Below are positions 1-8,834 of a DNA stretch of 8,917 bases, piece after piece; the first letter of the stretch is position 1; the number at the start of each line of letters is the position of its first letter. A model generated the notes under the pieces. It made no database searches. It was not told the origin of the DNA and was given only the letters and a program-made list of their open reading frames with translations. The stretch is from Bacteroidota bacterium (lineage in GTDB: Bacteria; Bacteroidota; Bacteroidia; 2-12-FULL-35-15): assembly GCA_021413595.1 (NCBI GenBank), contig JAIOQD010000343.1, forward strand, positions 1 to 8,917. Reading direction: 5' to 3'. The position numbers were made by a program, and so were the translations under genes.

Positions 1-880
1 CAACCATTTGCATCAAATATTGTAACCGTATATGTTCCTATAGTGAGGTTGAAAAGGGTTTGTGCATTGTAATTTCCAGGCATCCAATTATAATCATATG
101 GAGCCGTTCCTCCAAATGCTGTAGCAGAAACAGAACCGTCTGCTCCTCCAAAACAAGAAACAGGTGTGTAGGATAATGAGTCAGAAACAAACGTAGTTGG
201 TCCAACTATGATAAAAGGTGTTGTTTGAACACAACTATTTGTATCCGTAACCTGAATGCTATAAGTGTCAGCTGAAAGATTTGTTAAACTTGTTCCCGTT
301 GTTCCGCTAGGCAGCCACAGATAGGCATATCCCGGTGTGCCACCTGCTGCAATCGCAGATACATTACCATCACTTCCTCCATAGCAGCTTAAAGGGCTTG
401 TAGTAATACTAATATAAATGGGTGTAGGTTCTGTAATTTCCGGGCTTATAACTGGAACTGATTGACATAAATTAGTATCAGTTACGGTTAGAGTATAGGT
501 GCCGATAGATAAACCAGTTGCAATAGAATCGGTACCTCCCAATGGCAGCCATGAATATGTAAAAGGGCCTGAAGTTCCTGAAACGTTGGTGGATGCGGTA
601 CCATCGGTTCCTCCGGTACAACTTACATTGCTAGTTGAATAAATTGTTGCTAAAGGAATAGGATTATCATTAACAGTTATTTCCTTTGTAACAATACATG
701 AGTTACTATCGGTAACCGAAACTGTATATGATCCAGAAAGTAAAGCTGAAGCGATTGAATTGGTTCCTCCCGAAGGTGTCCATTGATAAAGATAGGAACC
801 AGTTCCTCCTGAAACAGAAGCCGATGCCTGACCATTTGCAAAACTACAATTGGAATTAATACTGTCTGTGGATAATATCA
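1..880 (-). repeat. Four-unit block R31-R34, counterpart of R23-R26
   Basis: This is the C-terminal-most visible part of the array. The units pair one to one with R23-R26: the divergent NSNC start in R31 (Cys codon at 846), the ATGLS loop in R32, GGTPGYAYLW in R33 and NWMPGN in R34. R34 is cut by the window edge at its second Cys (positions 1-2 hold part of that codon). These units are more divergent from the array consensus than R10-R21. Confidence 0.5.
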
Positions 881-3800
881 AGGGATTAGCTTGAGTTATA
901 GTAATGGAGTCAATAAGGGTACATCCTTTTGAGTCGGTTACTGTTAGCGTATAAGTTCCAGATGATAGGTTACTTGGATTAGCTCCATTTAGATTTCCAG
1001 GCATATAACTATAATTATATTGTGCCGTTCCACCCGAAGCAATAGCGGAAATTGAACCGTCTGATCCATCAAAACAAGAAACAGGCGTACTAGATAAACT
1101 GTTGCTTAAAAAAGTCGCTGGTTGAGTTATGGTAATCGAGTTTTGTGTAAGACAATTATTTGTGTCGGTAACTGTGAGTGTAAATGTTCCTATTGTTAAA
1201 TTAGATATTGTACTTGTTGTTGCCCCCCCTGGCATCCATAAATAGTTATAGTTTAAAGTACCTCCGGAAGCTTCTGAGGATATTGATCCATCGTTTCCTC
1301 CAAAACAACTTACGTTTACCTGATTACTGAATGTTATACCTAATTGTGTAGGTTTTGTAATAACAGCAGTAGTATTGGCACTACATCCGAAGGAATCGGT
1401 AACGGTTAAGGAGTATGTTCCAATTGATAAATTAAATAGTGAATCGGTAGTATATCCACCGGGTTGCCATAAATAGGTATATGGAGGAGTACCTCCTGTG
1501 CCAATGGCCTTTGCAGTTCCATTGTTATAATAATTACAGGTGGTATTGGTACTCGATGTACTTGCTACAACCTGAGTTGGTTGAGTTATAGTAACAAAAT
1601 CCTTTAAAATACATCCTTTTAAATCAACAATAATTACAGTATCAGTTCCTGCAATTAAACTACTTACCGATGTGGTATTTTCTCCTCCCGGTTTCCATAA
1701 ATAAGTATATCCAGGGGTTCCTCCAGAGGCGTTTGAAGCTATAGAACCATTATTTCCAGAATAACAACTCACATTTGTTTGATTACTGAAACTTTGAATT
1801 AAAAGTGCAGGTTCTGTGATTGTTACGCTATCAGTTCCGGTGCATCCTTTATAATCTTTAACTGTAATGGTATAAGTGGAAGCTGGAAGTGTAGAAGCGT
1901 TTTTTCCATTAATGTTCCCTGGCATCCAATTATACAGGTATGCCCCACCGTTTCCTCCTGTAGCAGAGGTAGCAGAAGCTGTTCCATCCGCACCTCCATA
2001 ACAGGAAACATTTGTGAAAGAGGAAATAGAAACAGCAACTGGTGCTGCTGGTTGACCAATAGTGACAGTTTTGTTTTTTTTACATCCCTTTGAATCTGTA
2101 ACTTCTACAGTATAGGTACCTGCAGAGTTAGTCATACTGGAACCAATTGCCCCTCCCGGTGACCATGAATAGGTGTATCCAGGGGTACCACCTAATGTGC
2201 TTGCCGATCCATGACCATTATTTCCTCCAAAACAACTCACATTGCTTCCAGATGTGCTTAATAGAACGGGTGAAGGTTGATAAAGAGAATCTTTAGAGGA
2301 TGATTTACAACCATTGGGATCTGTAACTTTAACCGAATAGGTACCTGTAGAAAGTCCATTTGCAGTGGCATTAGTCCCCCCCCCAGGAAGCCATAGATAT
2401 GAAAAAGGGGGCACACCACCTACAGTATTAACGGTGGCTGAGCCATCAGAGCTTCCATAACAACCTGGCATAGTAAATGAAATACTTGTAGTAGGCGCTA
2501 AATCATCTTTTACATCTACATATTTTGATGATTTGCATAAGTTAACATCGGTTACAATAACTGAATAATTATCCGCAAATAAATTAATAATGTTATTAGT
2601 TGTACCACCTGTGGACCATAGATATGAATATGGAGAGGTACCATTAGTAACTGAAACTGATGCTGAACCAGTAGCCAGATTACATGCCGAATTAACAGTT
2701 GTTATTGTAAGAATGAGTTGGGGAGGCTCAACAATAGTAAAGGAGTTGGTATTAGTGCAACCATTTCCATCTTTTACTGTTACAGTATAAATACCTGCTC
2801 TGGCACCAGAAACAGTTGCCCCTGTTAAACTTGCCGGTGTGGGAGTAATCCATGAATAAGTGTATGATCCGGTACCACCTGTTGCTGAGGCAGTAATTGA
2901 ACCATCAGCTTTTTGATAACAAGTTGGCGAGGTGGGTAAAGCTGAAACTATTAGTGCATTAGGCTGTGTTATAACAACAGAATTTGTTGCTGTACATCCT
3001 TTAGAATCTGTAATTGTGACTGTTTTGGTTCCTGCTGTAAAATTAGAAATTGAATTAGTTGTAGCCCCCCCGGGTGCCCATGAATAAGAGTAATTTAAAG
3101 TTCCTCCTGCACCGCTTGCTGCTACAGCACCGTTACTGCCTCCAAAACAACTTACATTTGTTTGTGCTGAAAAACTTACTGCAAGTGTTGCGGGTTCAGT
3201 AATTATTGCAATTGATGTTGCGGTACATCCTTTTGAGTCAGTGGAGGTTACAGAATAAGTTCCAGCCGGTAAAGCCGTTATAGTGCTTGTAGTATAAGCG
3301 CCAGGCATCCACAAATATGTATAGCCGGCTGTTCCTCCCGAACAGCTTGCCGTTGCTGTTCCATTGTTTAGGTTATTGCAGGTTTCATTGGTTTTTGTTG
3401 TACTTGCAATGAGTAATGTGGGCTGTGTGATAATCGCTGGTTTGGTTACTATACATCCTTTTGAATCAGTAACAGTAACAGTATAGGTTCCAGCAATAAG
3501 ACCGGTTCTGCTTGCAGTGGTTACTCCCCCTAGTGACCATAAATAAGTATAACCGGAGGTTCCGCCTGTTGGACTAGCAGTTACAGAACCATTAGTTCCG
3601 TCCTTACAACTAACATTTATTTGGGGTGTGAAATTTATTGCCAATACTGGAGGTTCAGTGACCATTGCAAGTACAGTTACGCTGCATCCTTTGGCGTCTT
3701 TCACAGTTACGCTATAAGTTCCTGAGGCCAATGCCGTTTTTGTTACAGTTGTTTGAAAACCAGGCTGCCATGAATAAGTATAACCTGGGCTTCCACCGGC

Positions 3801-6800
3801 CGGCAATACTGTAGCTGTTCCATCGTTGGAATAGCTGCAAGTTTCAATTGTAGTCGTTGTAGTGGCTGTAAGTGCACCCGGTGCAGTAATTACAACAGAA
3901 TTTGATGCCGTACATCCTTTTGAATCAGTAATAGTTAATGTGTGTGTACCAGCAGTTAAATTGTTTCTGTTGGCTGTTGTTGCACCTCCGGGTGTCCATA
4001 AATAAGTATAGTTTGGAGTGCCACCGGATGGAATTGAGGTTATACCACCGTTGCTACCTCCAAAGCAGCTTACATTAGTTTGTCCGGAAAAATTTACCGA
4101 TAATACAGCTGGTTCAGTAACAATCGCCTGGGTGGTGGAAGTACATCCTTTTGAATCTGTAGCTGTTATTGTATAGGTATTGGCAGGTAAGCCGGATATT
4201 GAATTACTTGTTAGGCCTCCAGGTTGCCACAGATAGGTATAGCCCGGACTGGGAGTACCTCCAGAAGCAACTACTGTTGCAGTTCCATTATTCTGATAAC
4301 TGCAAGACTCATTAGTGTTAGTTGCAATTGTAGAAAGTAGAGTAGGCTCTGTTATAATAACAGGTTTTACAGCACTACAACCTAAATTGTCCAGTACTGT
4401 TAAGGAATATGTCCCCGCTGTTAAATTTGATATTGAAGCTGTTGTTGCTCCGCCAGGTGACCATGAATAAGTATAAGCAGGGTTTCCACCCAAAGGGGTG
4501 CCAGTAACTGAACCATTGTTATCTCCAAAACAAGTTGAAACATTTATTTGTCCGGTAAAATTTATTGCTAATGCTGAGGGCTCTGAAATTGTATAATTTG
4601 TGGTTGCAGTACATCCCTTTGAGTCTGTAATAATTAAGGAATACGTTGCTGCGGATAAATTTGATATGGTTCCTGTAGTTTGTAACCCCGGTTTCCATAA
4701 GTAGGTATAAGTAGGAGTACCTCCGGATGGAATAGCTGTGGCTGTTCCGTTATTTAAGTTACTACAAGTTTCATTGGTATTTGTTGTACTTGCTGAAAGA
4801 GCTGTAGGTTCCGTTATTAATACAGAATTAGTTGCTGTACATCCTTTCCCATCAGTAACAGTTACTGTATAAGTCCCTATTTGTAGGTTGGTTTTGGTGC
4901 CGGAAGTGGTTCCTCCGGGTGTCCATAAATAAGTATAATTTGGAGTGCCACCTGTAGGTGTTACAGAAACTGCACCATTGCTCCCTCCCAAACAGCTTAC
5001 ATTTATTTGTCCTGTAAAATTAGCCGCTAACAGCGCAGGTTCTGAAACGATAGCCTGTGCGTTTACAATACATCCTTTTGAATCAGTAACCGTTACCGTA
5101 TAGGTTTGAGATGATAGATTTGTGACCAAAGCGGTTGTTGCACCATTGCTCCATAAATAAGTATAAGGAGAACTGCCTCCTAACGCTGTTGCCGTTGCGG
5201 TTCCATTATCCAAGTAACTGCATGTTTCATTGCTTTTAGTTGTGTTTGCTGAAACGATTGATGGTTGAGTTATAAGTACGGGTTTGGTTATTGTGCAACC
5301 GTTAAGATCCAGTAAAGTTAACGTATATGTTCCTGCCGTTAAATTTGATATTGCATTTGTTGTTGCTGAGCCGGGCATCCAGGAATAGGTATAGCTAGGG
5401 GTTCCACCTGATGCAGTTGCGGTAACTGAACCATTATTATCACCAAAACAAGTAGTTACATTTGTTTGTGCTGTTATTCCTATTGCTAAAACAATTGGTT
5501 GAGTGATTATGGCTGTTGTATTTACGGCACACCCATTTGAATCAGTAACTGTTAAGTTATAGGTTCCGGCTGATAAATTTGATATTGTTCCTGTAGTTTG
5601 TAAACCTGGTTGCCATAAATAAGTATAAGGTGAAGTTCCTCCTGATGGAATAGCTGTTGCGGTTCCATTATTTAGGTAATTACAAGTTTCATTTGTACTT
5701 GAAGTGCTTGCTGAAACAGCATTTGGCTGTGTTATAGTAACAGAGCTTGTTGCAATACATCCTTTGGAATCAGTAACTGATAATGTATATGTTCCTGCTG
5801 TTAAATTTGAAATTGAATTTGTAGAAGCAGATCCCGGTAACCATGAATACGTAAAATTGGGAGTTCCTCCTGAAGGAAGTGCAGATATTGAACCATTGTT
5901 TCCTCCAAAGCATGTTACCTGAGTTGGGGTTAATTCAACTGAAAGTGTTAGTTGGGTAATGGTATAGTTAGTGATTGTTTGGCAACCTTTCGAATCAGTA
6001 ACAGTAACAGAATAATTCCCTATTGTAAGACCGCTAATCGAAGAAGAGGTTTGACCTCCCTGAGACCATAAATAAGTATAAGGTGAAGTACCACCTGTAG
6101 GGGATAATGATATGGCTCCGCTGCTCCCTCCGGCACAAACTATATGTGAAATTAAAGGGTTAAGAGCAATTGATAGAGGTTGATTAATAGCAATTGTGTT
6201 TGTAGTGCTACATCCTTTAAAATCAAGTGCTGTGAGGGTATAAGTTTGAGATGTGAGGTTTGAGATTTGTGCTGTGGTTGCACCATTGCTCCAGGAATAA
6301 GTAAAGGGGGAATTGCCTCCGGATATTGCTGCACTTGCGGAACCATCGTTTCCATTCAAACAACTTACATGAGTAGGTGTGAATGAAATTAAAGTAGGAG
6401 CCGGTTGGGCAACAGTTAAGTTGGTGGTGACTGGACAAGCTTTTGAATCTTTTACTGCTACCGTATAGGTACCTGCTGCAAGTCCGGTTATTTGTTGAGT
6501 TGTTAAATTTCCCGGTTGCCAGATGTAAGTATAGGGAGCTGTTCCGCCATTGGGTGTTATAGCAATAGCACCATTGTTAACCCCGTAACAAGTAACATCG
6601 GTAATTGTTGGGCTGATAGCGAGAGGTGCTAACGGCTCTGTGATTATTACAGAATTTGTTGCTGAGCATCCTTTCGAATCGGTAACAGTTACCGTATAAG
6701 TACCGGCTTGTAAGCTATTTCTATTTGCAGTTGTTGCTCCACCGGGTGTCCATAAATAAGTATAGTTTGGAGTACCTCCTGCCGGACTTGCAGTTACAAT

Positions 6801-8834
6801 ACCGTTATTTCCACCAAAACAACTTACATTCACCTGACTGATAAAGTTTATTACTAAAGGTGCAGGCTCAATAATTGTTGCAAATGAGGTGATCGTACAA
6901 CCTTTTGAATCAATGGAAGTTAAAGTATATGTAGCACTAGATAAATTGCTTATGTTGCCGGTTGTTTGCGCACCAGGTTGCCATAGATAAGTAAATGGAG
7001 ACGTTCCTCCTGTAGAAACTACTGTTGCTGTTCCATTATTGAGATAACTACAAGTTTCATTGGTTACCGATATAGTTGCAGCCGCTGTAGCAGGTTGAGT
7101 GACATTTACAGTGTTTGATATCAAACATCCTAAGTTATCAGTAACATTTAGGGTGTAGGTACCTGCAGCTAAACCAGATGCATTTGGGGATGAAGCGCCA
7201 GAACTCCAATTATACGTGTAAGGAGCAGTCCCCCCAGAAACAGCTGAGTTGGCTATACCATCAATACCGTTAAAACAACTTACAGGAGTTGGTGTAAGCG
7301 CTATGGTAATAAGATCTGGTTGAGAAATTGTATAGGTTGAAGATTTTTGACATCCCTTAGAATCTGTTACGGTTACAGAATACGTGCCCACAGGTTTGCT
7401 GTTTATAGAGAGAGTAGTCTGATTTCCTGGCTGCCACAAATAGGTATAAGGACCAATACCACCTGAAGCAGAAATTGATATTGCACCATTACTTCCGCCT
7501 GAGCAGGTAACATTTGTGATTGAAGAAGCAAGTACAATTGGTGCAGGTTGAACAATGGTTGCGGAGGTAGTTGAGGTACATCCGATACCATTTGTAATTG
7601 TTTCCGTATAATTACCAAGGCCTAATCCTGTGGCTGTTGATGCTGTTTGGGCTGGAGAGGTATTCCATGAATACGTATAGGGTGGAACACCGCCAACAAT
7701 ACTAACAGTTAATCCACCATCCGATGCACCGTAACAGCTTAAAAGGCTAACAGAAACTCCAACTACTCCTGTAAATCCAGCATAATTAATCCTGACAACA
7801 TCAGTTGCGGCTATACAGGTACCATTCCCTGTTGTAGTTAATGTTAAGTCAACAAATCCAAGCGACAATTCAAGCGGGGATGGAGTATAGGTTGCAGTAA
7901 GAGTAGAAGCATTTGGGCTGAAAACGCCTCCTCCTCCTGACCAGATTCCGCCATTTGCTCCAGCAACAGAACCATTTAAAGTAGCTGTTGGAAATTGATA
8001 ACAAACAGTTTGGTCAGTGCCGGCATTAGCAGAAACAGGTACAGTATATTTTTGAACCTGCACAGACGCAGTAGCATTACAGCCAGTTCCATCCGAAAGA
8101 ACAACCGTGTACAATCCATACGGCACCGTAATATTTTGAGAAGAATTAATATTGTTCCATAGGTAGGTGTAAGAACCTGATCCTCCCAATCCAACGGCAG
8201 AAATTGTGGTTGAGTTTGGAGTCTGTCCATTACAAATTATTGGATTTGCCGGGGAAATAGTAACCGAAAGAGGTGGTGTAAAAAACACGCGTACAGTATC
8301 ACAAAGGGAACCACAACCACTGGTGGATGGGGAGCCACAAATTTGATAATCGACATAAGCAGGTGGAGAGGAGCCAGGTATGATCGTTGGGTTTAAGCAA
8401 TTGGTACAGGATAAATACCCGTTGTAGGTGGGGTTGTTTGGCACAGATTTCCAGACAATAGTGCCAGGATCAAAACCTGCAGCATTTATTACTTTTGAAC
8501 AACCCTGACTTATTGAAATATTTGGACCAGCGGTAGGCCTGGGTATTGAAGTGATTGTAAAAAGAGAAGTAATGTTTGCTGTATTACAAAAAGTTAAAAC
8601 ATGTGGACCAACTCCTGACAAACACACAAATGATCCAACATTTATTGGGGGGCCACAGTCTATCCTGTAAACATCTGAAGTTGAACCCGGATTCATCTCA
8701 AAGCGAATTCCCATAGCACCTGGATGAAGAATTATACTAAATTTAATAGATTTCCCTCCATTAGGGTCGTTTGGACAACATTTAAGTGCTGCATTTAATG
8801 GCCCAATTGTAGGAAAGGAATGGATGTATACAGC
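1..8834 (-). CDS. Giant SprB-repeat cell-surface protein (partial)
   Basis: This is a fragment of a giant secreted adhesin-like protein of Bacteroidota. I read the frame codon by codon: it has no stop from 8834 to the left edge (2944 codons), and the same register holds at both ends. In order it shows a Cys-rich N-terminal region (residues about 1-190), one divergent SprB-like repeat (about 189-263), a PKD/Ig-like AGTDQTVC domain (about 265-352), then at least 34 SprB-type repeats of 75-79 residues to the window edge. Typical unit motifs are NVSCFGG, GGTPxYTYLW and DSKGC. Members of this family, such as F. johnsoniae SprB, are T9SS-exported surface filaments used in gliding and adhesion; that role is inferred here. 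The C-terminus is outside the window. The real start lies beyond 8917, but a TAG at 8835-8837 interrupts the frame. The first ATG after it (8712-8714) sits inside a conserved domain and would leave no signal peptide, so I do not accept it as the natural start. It may be a pseudogene. The family is clear; the exact orthologue is not. Confidence 0.9.
1800..2715 (-). repeat. Four-unit block R23-R26, counterpart of R31-R34
   Basis: R23 has an NSACNLATGSASVSV start and R31 an NSNCSFANGQASASV start, a divergent form shared by no other unit. R24 and R32 both carry a GT(N/D)(A/S)xATGLSxGTY loop. R25 and R33 both carry GGTPGYxY. R26 and R34 both have NWMPGN followed by an Asn-rich loop. Trp-codon distances between the pairs are 1836, 1842, 1848 and 1842 bp. 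R30 also has the MPGN loop, halfway between R26 and R34 (921 bp from each), so the ancestral period may be four units. Confidence 0.5.
2376..2384 (-). repeat. Nine-base homopolymer (G9 on the coding strand) inside R24
   Basis: Nine C on the plus strand are read as three Gly codons in the LPGGGTN loop of R24. Shorter runs of seven lie at 1223-1229 (R29) and 3065-3071 (R21), also at the Gly-Gly of the PGG loop. The loop length matches that of other units, so the present run keeps the frame. Such runs are prone to slippage in replication and to sequencing error. Confidence 0.75.
2960..5715 (-). repeat. Three copies of a four-unit super-repeat (R10-R21)
   Basis: In this stretch units alternate strictly. 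Even units (R10, R12, R14, R16, R18, R20) are 'B' type: an NETC-like start, then NNGTAT. Odd units are 'A' type (NVSC). The odd ones split again. R13, R17 and R21 end in an A(T/S)NSVxIT linker. R11, R15 and R19 carry KPxIIT-like linkers, and R11 and R15 have TCFGDNNGSVT with one extra residue before Cys. Distances between matching Trp codons four units apart are 918 and 924 (R11-R15-R19) and 927 and 918 (R13-R17-R21). R10 and R14 are also visibly alike at DNA level (around 5573-5717 and 4654-4797). This implies amplification of a block of four. Confidence 0.7.
3988..4019 (-). repeat. 32-bp segment of R17 identical to part of R5
   Basis: The second copy of the exact 32-bp match described at 6742-6773. 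R5 and R17 both continue with a PGGATTANRN loop, which contains two of the very few arginines of the array. A third A unit, R13 (near 4915-4950), is nearly the same but differs at single bases. Confidence 0.8.
6742..6773 (-). repeat. 32-bp segment of R5 identical to part of R17
   Basis: This stretch, covering the codons around the conserved Trp of R5 (within TPNYTYLWTPG), is base-for-base identical to 3988-4019 in R17, twelve units away. Flanking bases are also close. It marks a recent duplication or gene conversion within the gene. Confidence 0.8.
7780..8040 (-). other. PKD/Ig-like AGTDQTVC domain
   Basis: About 87 residues beginning SANAGTDQTVC (Cys 8001-8003), followed by TLNGSVAGANGGIWSGG (Trp 7941-7943), a run of four Gly, FSPNASTLTATYTPS, a single Glu, FVDLTLTTTGNGTC and DVVRINY. 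This order is typical of an Ig/PKD-like domain common in large Bacteroidota surface proteins. It is placed between R0 and R1, and its sequence is unlike either. It probably acts as a structural spacer in the extracellular stalk. No enzyme motif is visible. Confidence 0.6.
8046..8268 (-). repeat. Divergent SprB-type repeat R0
   Basis: One unit set apart from the main array by the AGTDQTVC domain. It keeps the unit landmarks: first Cys in PIICNG (8232-8234), GGSGSYTYLW with the Trp at 8157-8159, YGLYTVVLSDGTGC with the second Cys at 8079-8081. The middle is divergent (NNINSSQNITV), with none of the PGGATT type of loop seen in later units. The Cys-Cys spacing of 51 residues matches the array. 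Confidence 0.6.
8271..8534 (-). other. N-terminal Cys-rich Ig-like segment, part 2
   Basis: About 88 residues between the first N-terminal domain and the first repeat-like unit. It runs from NISISQGCSKVINAAG through a Trp (8451-8453, in GTIVWKSV) to LSCTNCLNP, AYVDYQICGSP, CGSLCDTVRV and FFTPP. Six cysteines are crowded into the second half, unlike the two per unit in the downstream array. The alternating hydrophobic pattern around the Trp suggests an Ig-like beta sandwich. The function is unknown; in proteins of this type it caps the repeat stalk at its N-terminal side. Confidence 0.45.
8535..8834 (-). other. N-terminal Cys-rich beta-type domain, part 1
   Basis: About 100 residues directly after the TAG. 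Visible landmarks are a CCPNDPNGG stretch (Cys codons at 8775-8780), HPGAMGIRFEMNPGS, YRIDCGPP (Cys at 8655), FVCLSGVGPHVLTFC (Cys at 8622 and 8586) and a closing TITSIPRP. I recall this pattern (a VGIxF segment, an INCGPP-like segment and a CLSGxGPHxLTFC segment) from the N-termini of giant repeat proteins of Bacteroidota, but I cannot give it a family name. Its strongly patterned sequence is good evidence that translation is meant to begin upstream of it, not at the Met at 8712-8714 inside it. Confidence 0.55.

Larger units (their letters stand above)
1..7775 (-). repeat. Tandem array of 34 SprB-type repeats (R1-R34, continues off the left edge)
   Basis: Units are 225-237 bp (75-79 residues), every spacing a multiple of three. 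I indexed them by the codon for the conserved aromatic residue (plus-strand start): 7665, 7434, 7206, 6981, 6750, 6519, 6291, 6066, 5841, 5613, 5379, 5151, 4923, 4695, 4461, 4227, 3996, 3768, 3537, 3309, 3078, 2850, 2616, 2391, 2163, 1926, 1695, 1467, 1236, 1005, 780, 549, 315, 84. It is Trp in all but R30 (Tyr at 1005). The unit pattern is: first Cys in a CFGGxNGS-like turn, GGTPxYTYxW, PGGxTT loop, NLTAGTYTLTVTDSKGC with the second Cys, then a xxIxQP or xxITEP linker. This matches the SprB repeat family. The C-terminal end of the array is not seen. Confidence 0.92.

Noticed and set aside
1823..2059. Minus-strand open frame of 78 codons
   Set aside because: It lies in another register over R25-R27 of the giant gene. 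Its Leu/Gln/Pro-rich product reflects the repeat codons read out of frame.
2590..2790. Plus-strand open frame of 66 codons
   Set aside because: Antisense to R22-R23. There is no upstream signal or domain, and the real frame is open throughout.
5704..5922. Plus-strand open frame of 72 codons
   Set aside because: Antisense shadow of R9 and its flanks. The product has no recognisable pattern and recurs weakly in other units.
6152..6438. Two overlapping minus-strand open frames (67 and 71 codons)
   Set aside because: Out-of-frame readings of R6-R8. Overlap with each other and with the intact repeat frame argues against coding.
7403..7618. Minus-strand open frame of 71 codons
   Set aside because: Out-of-frame reading of R1-R2, low-complexity Gln/Leu product.
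1..7775. CRISPR array or DNA-level satellite
   Set aside because: The period (225-237 bp) is far too long and variable, the repeats are diverged with mostly protein-level conservation, and all spacings keep the reading frame.
7976..8230. Minus-strand open frame of 84 codons
   Set aside because: Out-of-frame reading over R0 and the AGTDQTVC domain, both of which are well patterned in the main frame.
8712..8714. ATG as the true start of the gene
   Set aside because: It is the first ATG after the TAG but lies inside a patterned N-terminal domain, and starting there would leave an exported protein without a signal peptide.
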